Part shown: piece by piece, positions 7,733 through 17,859 of the stretch
Layout: each line of letters starts with the position of its first letter
Position numbering within the stretch: the first letter of the stretch is position 1
Assembly (NCBI GenBank): GCA_015486015.1
Contig: WFSL01000026.1
Span: 1-40,623, forward strand
From: Aquificota bacterium
GTDB lineage: Bacteria > Thermosulfidibacterota > Thermosulfidibacteria > Thermosulfidibacterales > B14-G1
Reading direction: 5' to 3'
DNA length: 40,623 bases
Notes under the pieces: generated by a model
Databases searched by the model: none
The model's input: the letters and a program-made list of their open reading frames with translations, nothing else
Told to the model about the DNA's origin: nothing
Translations under genes and position numbers: made by a program

Positions 7733-8827
7733 GTGACTGGCAGGGTAATCATCGCAGGCGGTGGCACAGGGGGGCATCTATTCCCGGCTCTGGCCGTGGC
7801 AGGGGAACTAAGAGAATTGGGCATCGAGGAGGTACACTTTGTGGGTACAGACAGAGGCATAGAGGCCAGGGTATTGCCACGGGAGGGATATCCCTTGCAT
7901 ACAGTGGCAGCCGAAGGGTTTAGAGGAAGAGGGATAAGAAGCCTTAGGGCCATAGGCAAGTTGCTCCTGGGGTATGTTCAGTCCATCCGACTGCTGAGGA
8001 GCCTGCGCCCTTGCTGCGTATTGGGGATGGGTGGTTATGCCTCTCTATCTATGGGCTTGGCTGCGGCTACGTTAAGGGTCCCCCTCTTTCTGCACGAGCA
8101 AAACGTGATATGCGGGTTGGCCAACAAGCTACTCTTCCCCTTCGCCCGTGAGGTATTTCTCTCGTACCCTCGTACAAAGGGGGTGCATAGGAGAGCAAAG
8201 GTACGGGTGACGGGAAATCCTGTGAGAAAGGAACTCCTCCATGCCCAAGAGGATCCTACCTTCTTCGGCATCTCCCCAGGGAAAAGGGTGGTGCTTGTGT
8301 TTGGAGGAAGTCAAGGGGCCAGGAGAATCAACGAAGCCGTTGTGGGATCCTTAGGACTACTCTCCGAATATAAAGATGACTTGGCCTTTATTCATCAGAC
8401 AGGGAAAGGGTACGAAAGGGAGATAGGGGAAGCCTACGCCTCAGCAGGGATTGAAGCTCATGTAACCCCCTTCATCTACGAGATGGGAAAGGCCTATGCT
8501 ACTGCACGCCTGGTGGTATGCCGGGCTGGGGCCACCACCTTGGCAGAAGTGACAGCCCTGGGAAAGCCTTGCATTCTTATCCCCTTTCCCCATGCCGCGG
8601 GGGCACATCAACTCCAAAACGCCAAAGCCTTGGAGGAGCAAGGGGCAGCCATAGTACTAACCGAAGACGAATTGGCCCCTGCAGCTCTTGGGAAAATGAT
8701 TGTACATCTCATGGCCAATGGTGAGGTCCTGAAAAGTATGGCAAGAGAGGCCAGAAGGCTTGGTAGGCCTCAGGCGGCCCACGAGATAGCTGTGAGGTGC
8801 TTGGAGGCAGCAGGTGATAGAAGGTAG
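7733..8827 (+). CDS. murG: UDP-GlcNAc:lipid I GlcNAc transferase MurG
   Basis: MurG adds GlcNAc to undecaprenyl-pyrophosphoryl-MurNAc-pentapeptide (lipid I) to make lipid II on the inner face of the membrane. The 364-residue product has the N-terminal GGGTGGHLFPALAVA loop (residues 9-23), LGMGGYAS, HEQN, TGNPVR, VFGGSQGARRIN and the donor-site CRAGATTLAEVTALGKPCILIPFPHAAGAHQLQNA. The GTG start has a GGAGGAA site three bases upstream. It is the first gene of the murG-murC-murB-ddl-ftsZ operon and its stop overlaps murC by 14 bp. In most genomes ftsW lies before murG; here the upstream gene is a divergent macrodomain protein. Confidence 0.97.
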   Translation: MTGRVIIAGGGTGGHLFPALAVAGELRELGIEEVHFVGTDRGIEARVLPREGYPLHTVAAEGFRGRGIRSLRAIGKLLLGYVQSIRLLRSLRPCCVLGMGGYASLSMGLAAATLRVPLFLHEQNVICGLANKLLFPFAREVFLSYPRTKGVHRRAKVRVTGNPVRKELLHAQEDPTFFGISPGKRVVLVFGGSQGARRINEAVVGSLGLLSEYKDDLAFIHQTGKGYEREIGEAYASAGIEAHVTPFIYEMGKAYATARLVVCRAGATTLAEVTALGKPCILIPFPHAAGAHQLQNAKALEEQGAAIVLTEDELAPAALGKMIVHLMANGEVLKSMAREARRLGRPQAAHEIAVRCLEAAGDRR

Positions 8828-10175
8828 CGTCCATTTCGTAGGAATGGGGGGAGTGGGGATGAGTGCACTCGCCAGGATCCTCCTCTCTATGGGTATCCAG
8901 GTAAGCGGCTCTGACATCCAAAGGAACAGGCTCCTGGAGCAGTTGGAGAGTTTGGGTGCCAAGGTATACATAGGTCATAAGGCCACTCATGTAGGAAACG
9001 CCTCTCTGGTAGTCTATTCCACAGCCATCAAAGGGGGGAATCCGGAGCTTGAGGAAGCTAAGAAGAGGGGCATCCCCGTGATGCATAGGGGAGAGCTACT
9101 GGCCATGATAATGAGTGAAAAGGAGGGGATAGCCATTGCAGGGTCCCATGGGAAGACCACCACTACCTCCATGGTAGCTTCAATACTGATGCATGCAGGT
9201 TTAGAGCCCACGGTGTTGGTGGGCGGGAGGATCCTTTCTATAGACACCAATGCCCTCCTGGGCAAGGGCACGCTCATCATAGCCGAGGCCGATGAGAGCG
9301 ATGGCTCTTTTCTTCATCTGTTGCCCCAATATGCCGTGGTCACCAATGTGGACAAGGAACATTTAGATCACTACGGAGATTACGAGAACCTGATAAGGGC
9401 CTTTCAGGGATTTATAGGTAAGGTACAAGGTAAGGTTGTGGTCTGCTGGGATGACCCAGCATTAAGGGGGATAGTGAACGCCAATCATGTGACCTATGGT
9501 CTCTCTGCTGGAGCCACTTACAGGGCGATAGGGATAGTGAAAGGAGAAGGAGAGCAGAGCTTTGTCTGTCTTAGAAACGGTAAAAAGCTGGGCAGGGTAC
9601 GCATTACCCTTCCCGGTGATCACAATATTCAGAATGCCCTGGGGGCATTAGCGCTTTCCATAGAGGTAGGCGTAGACTGGGGACACGCTGTGGAGGCCTT
9701 GGCCTCCTTTAAAGGCGTTGATAGGAGGCTTACGCTCAGAGGCGTGGCAGGTAATGTGGCCGTTGTGGACGACTACGGACATCATCCCACCGAGATTGTA
9801 CATACCTTGCGTGCCGCGCGGGAGCGCTGGCCAGGCAGGAGAATAGTGGTGGTGTTTCAGCCCCATAGGTACACGAGGACAAAAAACCTCTTAGAGGAGT
9901 TTTGGGGGGCCTTTTATGGGGTGGATCGCATGGTAGTGATGGAAATATATCCAGCTGGGGAGTCTCCCAACGGGGTGACAGGAGAAGATGTGTGGAGAGG
10001 GGTAAAAAAGAGGAGTTGCCCCCATGCTGTCTATATCCCTACAAAGGGAGAGGTAAGGGATTATGTGGTGAGGCACTTGAAGGGTGGGGACCTCCTTCTC
10101 ACCCTTGGAGCCGGGGACGTTTGGAAGGTAGGGGATGAGGTGCTGGAGGTATTAAGGAGACGATGTACACCTTGA
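8814..10175 (+). CDS. murC: UDP-N-acetylmuramate--L-alanine ligase MurC
   Basis: MurC adds L-alanine to UDP-MurNAc with ATP, the first amino acid of the peptidoglycan peptide. The 453-residue product has the N-terminal UDP-binding domain (HFVGMGGVGMSALA), the ATP loop GSHGKTTTT at residues 110-118, the EADESDGSF motif, TNVDKEHLDHYG, GDHNIQNALGALAL, DDYGHHPTEI and FQPHRYTRT, in the order expected for Mur ligases. Length is normal. The GTG start lies inside the end of murG and the stop overlaps murB by 13 bp, so translation is coupled through the cluster. Confidence 0.97.
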   Translation: MIEGSVHFVGMGGVGMSALARILLSMGIQVSGSDIQRNRLLEQLESLGAKVYIGHKATHVGNASLVVYSTAIKGGNPELEEAKKRGIPVMHRGELLAMIMSEKEGIAIAGSHGKTTTTSMVASILMHAGLEPTVLVGGRILSIDTNALLGKGTLIIAEADESDGSFLHLLPQYAVVTNVDKEHLDHYGDYENLIRAFQGFIGKVQGKVVVCWDDPALRGIVNANHVTYGLSAGATYRAIGIVKGEGEQSFVCLRNGKKLGRVRITLPGDHNIQNALGALALSIEVGVDWGHAVEALASFKGVDRRLTLRGVAGNVAVVDDYGHHPTEIVHTLRAARERWPGRRIVVVFQPHRYTRTKNLLEEFWGAFYGVDRMVVMEIYPAGESPNGVTGEDVWRGVKKRSCPHAVYIPTKGEVRDYVVRHLKGGDLLLTLGAGDVWKVGDEVLEVLRRRCTP

Positions 10176-11062
10176 AGGAGCAGGTACCGCTCAGCAGATT
10201 CACCACTTTCAAAATCGGTGGCCCTGCCAGGTTGCTGGCTGAACCAGGCAATCTGAATGCGTTGCGGGCCCTCTATCGGCTCGCCCATGAGGAAGGTTGG
10301 CCGGTGCTCCTGATAGGGAAAGGCTCCAATATGTTGGTGGGGGATGGAGGTTTCCCTGGGTTGGTAATCCTGACAAGGGCTTTGAGCAAAGCGGAAATAA
10401 AAGAGAGAAGGATACGCGTCCAATGCGGCGTCTCTATCCCAGAGTTAGCCAGAATGGCCATGAAGGCTGGCCTCTCAGGGTTAGAGAGAATAGGGGGCAT
10501 ACCTGGGACCATAGGGGGAGGGCTAATTAGCAACGCAGGCTCATTTGGGCAATCCTTGGGCGAGTTGGTGGAAGAGGTAGAGGTTTTAGTGGACGGTGAA
10601 AGGGAGGTCCTGAGAGGCAAGGAGGTATATTGGGGATACAGGGAGTCAAGTTTGAAGGGGAGCACAGTGCTAAGGGCAAGCCTTCGACTGGTGCCCGGAG
10701 ATAAAATACACATAGAAAGGGAGATGGCTCTCTGGAACAGGGAAAGGAGAAGAATGCAGCCTCTGGACAGGCCATCGGCAGGTTCGGTGTTTAGGAATCC
10801 AGGGGGAGAGAGTGCAGGACGTATCATAGAGGAGGCTGGCCTCAAGGGGTTAAGGGTGGGAGATGCTATGGTTTCTGAACGTCATGCCAACTTCATTGTA
10901 AATATGGGAAGGGCCAAGGCCAAGGATGTAACCCACCTCATCAGCATGGTCAAGAAACGGGTTGAAATCGCCTTTTCTATCACCCTGGAGGAGGAGATAG
11001 TCTATGCGGGGATCTTTGAGGGGGATGAAGATTGCATTGCTGTTAGGGGGGCCATCGTCTGA
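10163..11062 (+). CDS. murB: UDP-N-acetylenolpyruvoylglucosamine reductase MurB (type II)
   Basis: MurB reduces the enolpyruvyl group of UDP-GlcNAc-enolpyruvate to UDP-MurNAc with NADPH and bound FAD. The 299-residue product has the FAD-binding TTFKIGGPA, GKGSNMLVGDGGF and GGIPGTIGGGLISNAGSFG motifs, the YRES arginine (residue 160), the catalytic serine in SAGSVFRNP (about 208) and a C-terminal LEEEI glutamate. The short length matches the type II enzymes of Gram-positives and many anaerobes rather than the E. coli type. It overlaps murC and ddl. Confidence 0.96.
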   Translation: MYTLKEQVPLSRFTTFKIGGPARLLAEPGNLNALRALYRLAHEEGWPVLLIGKGSNMLVGDGGFPGLVILTRALSKAEIKERRIRVQCGVSIPELARMAMKAGLSGLERIGGIPGTIGGGLISNAGSFGQSLGELVEEVEVLVDGEREVLRGKEVYWGYRESSLKGSTVLRASLRLVPGDKIHIEREMALWNRERRRMQPLDRPSAGSVFRNPGGESAGRIIEEAGLKGLRVGDAMVSERHANFIVNMGRAKAKDVTHLISMVKKRVEIAFSITLEEEIVYAGIFEGDEDCIAVRGAIV

Positions 11063-11957
11063 GCGAGAAGTCTCCCTAAAAACCGGGAGGGCCGTGGCAC
11101 AAGCCATGAGAGAGGAAGGACTCAATGTGGCGGAGGTAGATGTAGGGAATAATTTAGAGGCCTTGGTGGACGATATAAAGAGGGTGAAGCCCCAGGTGGT
11201 TTTTATTGCTCTTCATGGCAGGTTTGGCGAGGATGGAGTGATCCAGGGGATCCTGGAGTACATGAACATTCCCTATACAGGCTCCGGTGTGATGGCAAGT
11301 GCACTGGCCATGAATAAGGTAGCCTCCAAAAGGCTTTTTGCATACCACGGTATCCCCGTAGCTAAGTACACCATATTCCGCAAAGGGGGATGGACACTGC
11401 CAGGGGAGGCCACCTTGGGTGAACTTCGCTATCCCTTAGTGGTAAAGCCTGCCGCCGAAGGCTCCACCATTGGGGTAAGCATCGTTAAAGGGGAGAGTGA
11501 GTTGGAGCCTGCGCTTCAAGAGGCTTACAAATATGGAGACACTGTCTTGGTAGAAGAGTACATAGAAGGAAGGGAACTCACCGTAGGTATACTCGGCGAT
11601 GAGCCTCTTCCAGTGATTGAGATCATTCCCAAGTCAGGATTTTATGACTATAAAACCAAGTACACCAAGGGAATGGCTGAGTATCATGTGCCAGCGAGGC
11701 TCTCAAAAGAGACCTTTGCCATGACCCAGGAGATGGCCCTATTGGCCCATAGGGCGCTGGGATGTTGTGACGTCTCCCGGGTAGACTTTCGCCTGTCCAC
11801 TGATGAGATCCCTTACGCTCTGGAAGTGAACACCATCCCTGGCATGACAGAGACCAGTCTCTTACCAAAGGCAGCAGCGGCGGCTGGGATATCCTTCAGG
11901 GAATTGGTGCTTCGTATCTTGGAGTCTGCATTGAAGGGTGGAGGAGGTGCCAAGTGA
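11004..11957 (+). CDS. ddl: D-alanine--D-alanine ligase
   Basis: Ddl joins two D-alanines with ATP to give the terminal dipeptide of the peptidoglycan precursor. The ATP-grasp motifs are present: [85 protein letters not shown] and the metal-binding [13 protein letters not shown]. The start is uncertain. ATG 11004 has a good GGAGGAG site seven bases upstream, while ATG 11025 gives the usual N-terminus MKIALLLGG but follows its purine run without spacing. Either way the gene begins inside murB (38 or 59 bp). Its stop overlaps the ftsZ GTG start. Confidence 0.96.
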   Translation: MRGSLRGMKIALLLGGPSSEREVSLKTGRAVAQAMREEGLNVAEVDVGNNLEALVDDIKRVKPQVVFIALHGRFGEDGVIQGILEYMNIPYTGSGVMASALAMNKVASKRLFAYHGIPVAKYTIFRKGGWTLPGEATLGELRYPLVVKPAAEGSTIGVSIVKGESELEPALQEAYKYGDTVLVEEYIEGRELTVGILGDEPLPVIEIIPKSGFYDYKTKYTKGMAEYHVPARLSKETFAMTQEMALLAHRALGCCDVSRVDFRLSTDEIPYALEVNTIPGMTETSLLPKAAAAAGISFRELVLRILESALKGGGGAK

Positions 11958-13072
11958 CCCGGATAACCATAGAAGACTACCTGCCCCGAGGGGCGATACT
12001 GAAGGTGGTGGGCGTAGGGGGGGCCGGGGGAAATGCAGTGGACAACATGATAGAGCACGGCCTTCAGGGGGTAGAGTTTGTGGCCATCAATACTGATGCC
12101 CAGGCCCTGAACAGGTGTAAGTCTCCAGTGAAGGTACACATAGGCTCCAATATCACCAAAGGCTTGGGGGCCGGGGCCCGGCCTGAGATCGGGAGGATGG
12201 CTGCCGAAGAGGAAAGGAACAGGATAAAGGAGGCCCTGCAAGGTGCGGATATGGTCTTTGTAACTGCTGGCATGGGCGGGGGCACTGGTACGGGAGCCGC
12301 CCCTATAGTAGCCCAGGTGGCCAAGGAGGTGGGAGCCCTCACGGTGGCTGTTGTGACCAAGCCCTTCCTTTTTGAAGGGAGGCAGAGGATGAGGAATGCA
12401 CAGGAAGGCCTTGTAGAGCTCAGCGAACATGTGGATACCCTCATCACCATCCCCAACGAGAGGCTCTTTGAGGTAGTAGATGAGAGGACCAGTATAAAGG
12501 ATGCCTTTAAGATAGCCGATGATGTGCTCCGCCAGGGTGTTCAGGGCATCTCCGATATTATCACCGTCCCTGGATTAGTAAACGTGGACTTTGCTGACGT
12601 TAAGACCATCATGGAGGACAGGGGTGTAGCACTCATGGGAACAGCCACTGCCAGGGGAGAAGACAGGGCAAGAAATGCAGCCATTGGCGCTGTTTCAAGC
12701 CCTCTGCTGGAAGAAGTGAGGGTAGACGGGGCCAGGGGGGTGCTCATCAACATCACAGGGGGCCCAGACCTTACCCTAACAGAGGTCAGGGATGCAGCCG
12801 TAGTGGTATACGAAGCAGCACACGAGGAAGCCAACATCATCTTTGGTGCCGTGATTGATGAGAGAATTGAAGGGGAAGTGAGGGTTACAGTAATTGCCAC
12901 AGGGTTCTCTCCAGTCTTTCCAGGAGTCCCTGAGGAGAAGGCAGAGGTGACTGAGGCTCCTCCCGAGCAGCAGGAGCAGTCCCAAGAGGAGAACCTCCTT
13001 CTGGAGGAGTGGGGTGATCTGGATGACCTCCCTCCCATCATTCAAAGGATCCTGGAGAAGAACGGGCATTGA
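11954..13072 (+). CDS. ftsZ: Cell division protein FtsZ
   Basis: FtsZ is the tubulin-like GTPase that forms the division ring. The 372-residue product shows [10 protein letters not shown] (residues 20-29), the tubulin signature GGGTGTG (108-114), the T7 synergy loop [11 protein letters not shown] and a complete C-terminal domain up to VTVIATGF. A glutamate-rich linker of about 45 residues follows, then a conserved-looking tail [18 protein letters not shown]. That tail is the usual docking peptide for FtsA/ZipA-type anchors, so a membrane anchor should exist although ftsA is not in this cluster. The GTG start overlaps the ddl stop by four bases and has GGAGGAGG upstream. The stop overlaps the next gene (TTGA). 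Confidence 0.98.
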   Translation: MTRITIEDYLPRGAILKVVGVGGAGGNAVDNMIEHGLQGVEFVAINTDAQALNRCKSPVKVHIGSNITKGLGAGARPEIGRMAAEEERNRIKEALQGADMVFVTAGMGGGTGTGAAPIVAQVAKEVGALTVAVVTKPFLFEGRQRMRNAQEGLVELSEHVDTLITIPNERLFEVVDERTSIKDAFKIADDVLRQGVQGISDIITVPGLVNVDFADVKTIMEDRGVALMGTATARGEDRARNAAIGAVSSPLLEEVRVDGARGVLINITGGPDLTLTEVRDAAVVVYEAAHEEANIIFGAVIDERIEGEVRVTVIATGFSPVFPGVPEEKAEVTEAPPEQQEQSQEENLLLEEWGDLDDLPPIIQRILEKNGH

Positions 13073-14721
13073 TCTCCAGGGCATTAGCCACTGCCTGGGA
13101 CCGCCTGTTGAAGGATGAAGAGGGGACCCAACTCTGCGCCCAGGGATGGGACCTCTCTATGCTTCTATTCTTTCCAAATCTCTACCGTGTGGGCATGGCG
13201 AATTTGGGATTCCAGACCATTTACCGGATTGCCAACAGTGTACCCGGTGTCTCGTGTGACAGGTGCTTTTTGCCAGATCCATCCCTCACTCCTTTCTTGG
13301 ATAAGGGTGAGGAGCTGGTATCTATGGAACTCAAGCTTGCCCCCAGGGAGTTTCACATACTCGCGTTTTCCGTGAGTTTCGAACCCGATCTTTTCAATGT
13401 GATACGCCTCTTACGCTGGTCTAAGGTGGAGCCTATTGCCTCTCACAGAAGGCCCAGCGATCCGCTGGTAATCATCGGCGGGATCGTACCTTCTGCAAAT
13501 CCAGAGCCGTTTGCGGTGTTGGCAGACATCATCTTGGTAGGCGAGGGGGAGGAGCTGCTTCCCCAGGTGTTGGAGGCAATCAAAGGCGAGGGAACCGGGA
13601 AAACCACCAAGCTCTTCCACAGGCTTAGCAGTATACCTGGCGTCTATATACCTTCCTTGTACAGGCCTCATTACGATCACTTTGGGAGGTTCATGGGAGT
13701 TACTCCAGTGGGGGATGTGCCCATGCCCATCCGCTGGCGTTCATGGGGCAGGTTCTGCCAAGAGGGTAACCAAGCCCCATTGATTACCCAACACTCTGTC
13801 TTCCCCGGAACCCTCCTTGTAGAGGTAAGTAGAGGCTGTCCGCACCTGTGCCGTTTCTGCTTGTCCGCTCACCTCTACCGTCCGGTAAGGATGGTAGAGA
13901 AAGGGAGGCTCCTGAAATCTATTGATAGGCCTTGCCAAAAGCTGGGATTAATGGGCACCTCTATCTCCCATTATCCCCACCTTGTCCAGATAGTGGATAA
14001 GGCAGTTTCTGTAGGGAAAGAGGTCTCCTTCTCCTCCTTGAGAGTTGATGCTCCCCTCCCTGTGCTGAGGTTGGTGAGCCAGCAAGGTAAAAGGGCCACA
14101 TTTGGGATTGAGGCCGCCACTGAGAGATTAAGGAGGGTTGCAGGCAAACCCATCCCTCAGGACACGATCATGGAACGCCTTCTTTACTGTGTGGCGCATG
14201 GTGCAAGGACCCTGAAGCTTTACTTTATGATAGGCCTGCCTACAGAGATGGAGGAGGACATTGAGGCCCTTGTATCCTTCCCCAAGGAACTCCTCCACCA
14301 CTGCCGTAAGGAATCTCTCCCATTGCCCCAAGTGCATATCAGCCTTTCCCCTTTTGTGCCAAAACCACATACCCCATTCCAGTGGTTTCCTATGGATACC
14401 AGAGAGACCTTGAGGGCGAAGATAAGAAAGGTGGAATCTGGCCTCAGGGGGATAAAGAGGGTGGTGGTCACAGGGGAAGGACCCAAGTGGTCTCTTCTGC
14501 AAGGCCTTATATCCAAGGGGGACAGGAAAGTAGGAGAGGCCCTGGCCCTCTCAGTGGCCAACGATAAGGACTGGCTGAATGCCATTAAGGGATTTAACCT
14601 GAGTCTGGAATACTACCTCCATAGGATGCGAGATATGGATGAGCCCTTCCCATGGGAGATCGTAGATACTGGCTGGGGAAAGGAGGAACTCCGCCAAAGG
14701 GGATGGTTCTCCAACACATAA
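13069..14721 (+). CDS. Radical SAM protein with N-terminal B12-binding-like domain
   Basis: The 550-residue product has an N-terminal Rossmann-like domain ([17 protein letters not shown], then [28 protein letters not shown]) of the kind that binds cobalamin in many radical SAM enzymes. The radical SAM core follows, with the cluster motif CPHLCRFC (CxxxCxxC) at about residue 258. Further core features are [12 protein letters not shown] and [23 protein letters not shown]. It resembles the YgiQ/TIGR03960-like group, whose function is mostly unknown. The TTG start shares bases with the ftsZ stop (TTGA) and has GGAGAAG upstream, so it is translated from the cell-wall operon. A radical SAM gene in this place recurs in deltaproteobacterial genomes (recollection). 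Substrate unknown. Confidence 0.88.
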   Translation: MISRALATAWDRLLKDEEGTQLCAQGWDLSMLLFFPNLYRVGMANLGFQTIYRIANSVPGVSCDRCFLPDPSLTPFLDKGEELVSMELKLAPREFHILAFSVSFEPDLFNVIRLLRWSKVEPIASHRRPSDPLVIIGGIVPSANPEPFAVLADIILVGEGEELLPQVLEAIKGEGTGKTTKLFHRLSSIPGVYIPSLYRPHYDHFGRFMGVTPVGDVPMPIRWRSWGRFCQEGNQAPLITQHSVFPGTLLVEVSRGCPHLCRFCLSAHLYRPVRMVEKGRLLKSIDRPCQKLGLMGTSISHYPHLVQIVDKAVSVGKEVSFSSLRVDAPLPVLRLVSQQGKRATFGIEAATERLRRVAGKPIPQDTIMERLLYCVAHGARTLKLYFMIGLPTEMEEDIEALVSFPKELLHHCRKESLPLPQVHISLSPFVPKPHTPFQWFPMDTRETLRAKIRKVESGLRGIKRVVVTGEGPKWSLLQGLISKGDRKVGEALALSVANDKDWLNAIKGFNLSLEYYLHRMRDMDEPFPWEIVDTGWGKEELRQRGWFSNT

Positions 14722-14781
14722 ATCCTCCGTTGGATTAATAATTTAGAGTGCATTCATGGAGACACATCACTACTTTCTCTA

Positions 14782-16857
14782 TCAAGAGCCCCCTGCTTCT
14801 CCCTTGCTTTCCTCGATGATCCTTTGAGCCAAATGGGGAGGGACCTCCTCGTAGTGTGAGAACTCCATGGAATACGTACCCCTGCCCCCAGTTATAGAGC
14901 GTAGTTCAGGTGCATAGCGTAGGATCTCTGCCAAGGGAACCTGAGCCCTGATGATTTGGTTTTTCCCCTTGGCTTCTACCCCAAGAATCTTTCCCCTCTT
15001 AGCATTAAGATCGCCAATCACGTCGCCTACGCACTCATCCGGTGAGATCACCTCTAAGGTCATGATGGGTTCCAGGAGTACAGGATTGGCCTGGGCAGCT
15101 GCCTTCTTGAATGCCAAGGATCCAGCAATTTGGAAGGCAAGATCTGAGGAGTCCACAGGGTGGAAAGAACCGTCGTAAAGCACCACCTTCACATCCACTA
15201 CAGGATACCCTGCCAATACCCCTTCCTGCATGGCGCCCCTGACCCCCTTCTCAACAGAGGGGATGTACTGCCTGGGTATGGCTCCACCTACGATCTGATT
15301 CGAAAACTCGAAGCCTTCTCCCCTGGAGAGGGGCTCTACCTCAATCCATACATCTCCATACTGCCCCCTTCCGCCAGTCTGTTTCTTATATCTCCCCTGC
15401 ATCTTTACCTTCTTTTTGATGGTCTCCTTGTAAGGGACTTTGGGGGTGTGGAGCTCTACCTCCACCCCGTACTTTCTCTTGAGCCTCTCCACAATGGTCT
15501 CAAGGTGGAGCTGCCCCAGACCGGAGATGATAAGCTCCTTGGTCTGTTCATCCCGGTTCACCCCAAGGCCAGGATCCTCCTCCATAAGCCTCTGAAGCGC
15601 TGCGCTGATCTTCTCCTCATCGCTTCTGCTCTTTGCCCTGATAGCAAAGGAGAGAATGGGCGCCGGGAAGGGAATCGGTGGAAACACCAGCGGCGCATCA
15701 GGTGAACACAGGGAGTCTCCAGTCCTTGTCTCTTTCAGCTTGGCCACAGCCCCTATGTCTCCTGCTATCACCCTCTCGCATGGCCTCTGTTCTTTCCCCA
15801 CCATAAAGAAAGGTTTACCCACCCTCTCCCTCACCTCCCTATTAGAGTTATAGACAGTGGAGTCCCCTTCCAGTATGCCAGAAAAAACTTTGAAAAGCGT
15901 GATCTTCCCCGCATAAGGGTCTGATATGGTCTTGAATACCAGCGCCGCAAGAGGTTCCTCTTTACTGCACCTTCTCTCCTCTTCTTCTCCCGTCTTGGGG
16001 TTGAGCCCCTTCACATGTGGCCTCCCGTCTGGGGAAGGTAGCACCTCAACCATGAGGTCCATCAACACGTCTACTCCAACATTCTCATAGGCCGAGCCCA
16101 CCAACACCGGGATTATTTCCCCCTGTTTCACCCCATTGGCCAAGGCCTCTACAAGCTCCTCCTGACCAAGCTCTTCTCCCTCCAAATACCTTTCCATGAG
16201 CTCGTCGTTAGTCTCTGCAATATCTTCTATCAGCTCATTCCTGGCTGCTACCACTGCCTCCCTGTACTCCTCCGGCACCTCGCTCGGAGAGCCCCCGTCT
16301 CCACGAAAAAGGGCCTGTCCTGACAAGAGATCTACCACCCCCTTCAGCCCTTCCCCCTTGCCCATGGGGTAAGAAACAAGGGAAGGTTTTATCCCCAGTT
16401 CCCCCTTGACCTCAGTAAGCACCCTCTCCCATTCTGCTTGCTGCTTATCCAACTCGTTGATGAAAATAATGCAAGGGATACCCATCTCTCTTGTAGAGTG
16501 CCAAAGCTTCTCCGTCTGAACCTTCAGGCCATCTACACTGCTCACCACGAAAATAGCGCCGTCTATGATCCTAAGACACCCAATGGTGTCTGAAATGAAA
16601 TTGGCGTATCCTGGGGTGTCTATCAGGTTCACCTTTCTGCCTTTGTAGGAGAAAAAGGCAACAGCGGCATTTATGGAGCACCCCCGGCGGTGCTCATCGG
16701 GATCGTAATCCATTACAGTGTTCCCCTCGCCCACCCTTCCCAACCTGCTGGTAACCCCGGCATTGAAAAGCATAGCCTCTGCCAAGGTGGTCTTACCGGT
16801 TCCACCATCAGACAAGAGGCCAATGTTTCTGATATGCTGAGTCTCGTATCCTTTCAT
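14782..16857 (-). CDS. Elongation factor G-like GTPase (FusA2 type)
   Basis: The protein has the five-domain layout of EF-G: GTPase domain, beta barrel, two ferredoxin-like domains and the domain IV/V tail (KKQTGGRGQYGDVWIEVEP, then GKILGVEAKG). It belongs to the EF-G-like paralogues rather than canonical EF-G. G1 is SDGGTGKTT, the switch I motif reads RRGCSIN instead of RGITI, and G3 is DTPGY. The G4 motif reads NELD where NKxD is expected, so the guanine-contacting lysine is replaced by glutamate. ATG 16857 (691 residues) is chosen over TTG 16875 because AAAGGAG lies seven bases upstream of it. It is transcribed alone, convergent with the radical SAM gene. Possible roles are ribosome recycling or a special translation state; not known. 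Confidence 0.9.
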   Translation of the reverse strand: MKGYETQHIRNIGLLSDGGTGKTTLAEAMLFNAGVTSRLGRVGEGNTVMDYDPDEHRRGCSINAAVAFFSYKGRKVNLIDTPGYANFISDTIGCLRIIDGAIFVVSSVDGLKVQTEKLWHSTREMGIPCIIFINELDKQQAEWERVLTEVKGELGIKPSLVSYPMGKGEGLKGVVDLLSGQALFRGDGGSPSEVPEEYREAVVAARNELIEDIAETNDELMERYLEGEELGQEELVEALANGVKQGEIIPVLVGSAYENVGVDVLMDLMVEVLPSPDGRPHVKGLNPKTGEEEERRCSKEEPLAALVFKTISDPYAGKITLFKVFSGILEGDSTVYNSNREVRERVGKPFFMVGKEQRPCERVIAGDIGAVAKLKETRTGDSLCSPDAPLVFPPIPFPAPILSFAIRAKSRSDEEKISAALQRLMEEDPGLGVNRDEQTKELIISGLGQLHLETIVERLKRKYGVEVELHTPKVPYKETIKKKVKMQGRYKKQTGGRGQYGDVWIEVEPLSRGEGFEFSNQIVGGAIPRQYIPSVEKGVRGAMQEGVLAGYPVVDVKVVLYDGSFHPVDSSDLAFQIAGSLAFKKAAAQANPVLLEPIMTLEVISPDECVGDVIGDLNAKRGKILGVEAKGKNQIIRAQVPLAEILRYAPELRSITGGRGTYSMEFSHYEEVPPHLAQRIIEESKGEAGGS

Positions 16858-16950
16858 GCCTGACTCCTTTCCCAAATTTATTTAGGATGGACGTGTAAAG
16901 CGCATGAAAATTAACAGATTTTGATCTGAGGGTCAAGAAAGGCATCCCAT

Positions 16951-17676
16951 CTACCAGCCCCTCATGATCCTGTGTGCCAAGAATGGAGGAAGCCCCTTTT
17001 CGATGATTTTGCGAGAAGTAATTTCCACAGCATACGGGATTCGCTTAAAGATCAATTTATCCCCCTTTATAATCACACAACATGCCCTGGGGTCACCATC
17101 TCTTGGTTGCCCTACGCTGCCGACATTGATAAGATATCTGGCACCTTGCTGGAGCTCCAGTTCACCTTTACAGGGTAGGTATTCTGCCTTTTCACCACAC
17201 AGCCTGAAGGCCATGGGGATATGGGTGTGCCCCACCATCACATGGGTGGCTGTGCAGCTCTCGAGGGCCACCCGAGCTTCGTAAGGATCTGTTATGTATA
17301 TCCACAGCTCTGGCGCCACAGGAGAAGAGTGGACCAGCAGTGCATCATTGACTTGGGAGGTGAGAGGAAGATCGGCAAGATACTCCCTCTCTTCGTCGTT
17401 TAGCACTTCCCTGGTCCAGCGTATAGCCTCTTGGGCAATGGGATTGAAGTCCGAGATGGAGGTCTTTCCACACGCAGCCCAGTCGTGGTTGCCGGCAACC
17501 ACCTTTGTACATGCCTCCTTTACAAGGGCGATGCATGAATTTGGATCTGGGCCATACCCCACGATATCCCCTAAGCAGTGTATAACCTCTACCTGCTGAG
17601 TTTCGAGAAACCTGAAAGTAGCCCTTAAGGCCTCCAGGTTTCCATGAATATCGGCAATGAAGGCAACGACCCCCAT
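16951..17676 (-). CDS. Calcineurin-like metallophosphoesterase
   Basis: The 241-residue product carries all metal-binding motifs of the small YfcE/MJ0936-like phosphoesterases: DIHGN near residue 9, GDIVGYGPDP, GNHD, GHTH and the family-specific NVGSVGQPRDGDPRA. These enzymes hydrolyse phosphodiesters or nucleotide substrates such as dinucleoside polyphosphates with two metal ions; the substrate is not readable. It is cytosolic (no signal peptide). It lies upstream of the EF-G-like gene on the same strand with a 93-bp gap, and its start faces the tRNA-Sec gene across a 180-bp divergent region. Confidence 0.92.
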   Translation of the reverse strand: MGVVAFIADIHGNLEALRATFRFLETQQVEVIHCLGDIVGYGPDPNSCIALVKEACTKVVAGNHDWAACGKTSISDFNPIAQEAIRWTREVLNDEEREYLADLPLTSQVNDALLVHSSPVAPELWIYITDPYEARVALESCTATHVMVGHTHIPMAFRLCGEKAEYLPCKGELELQQGARYLINVGSVGQPRDGDPRACCVIIKGDKLIFKRIPYAVEITSRKIIEKGLPPFLAHRIMRGW

Positions 17677-17743
17677 GCTTTATCAATTACTGCTTAGCCA
17701 GCACCTTTCAAGGGCTCTCCATTATCCATCATGGCTGTTCACC

Positions 17744-17772
17744 TTGACTTTGCAAACGTAAGCTCGTATAAG
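17744..17772 (+). promoter_or_regulatory. Probable promoter of tRNA-Sec
   Basis: TTGACT (17744-17749), a 17-bp spacer and TATAAG (17767-17772) form a good sigma70 promoter about 80 bp before the mature tRNA-Sec. The leader would be removed by tRNA processing. Downstream genes 18004-19433 may be read from the same start. Confidence 0.5.
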
Positions 17773-17859
17773 CCCGCAAAACAAGAGGTAGAGTTAGGTT
17801 ACGGATCATAGATGGACTTGATCATCCCATGCTAAGTTGTCTTGACCTTTTAGGATCGT

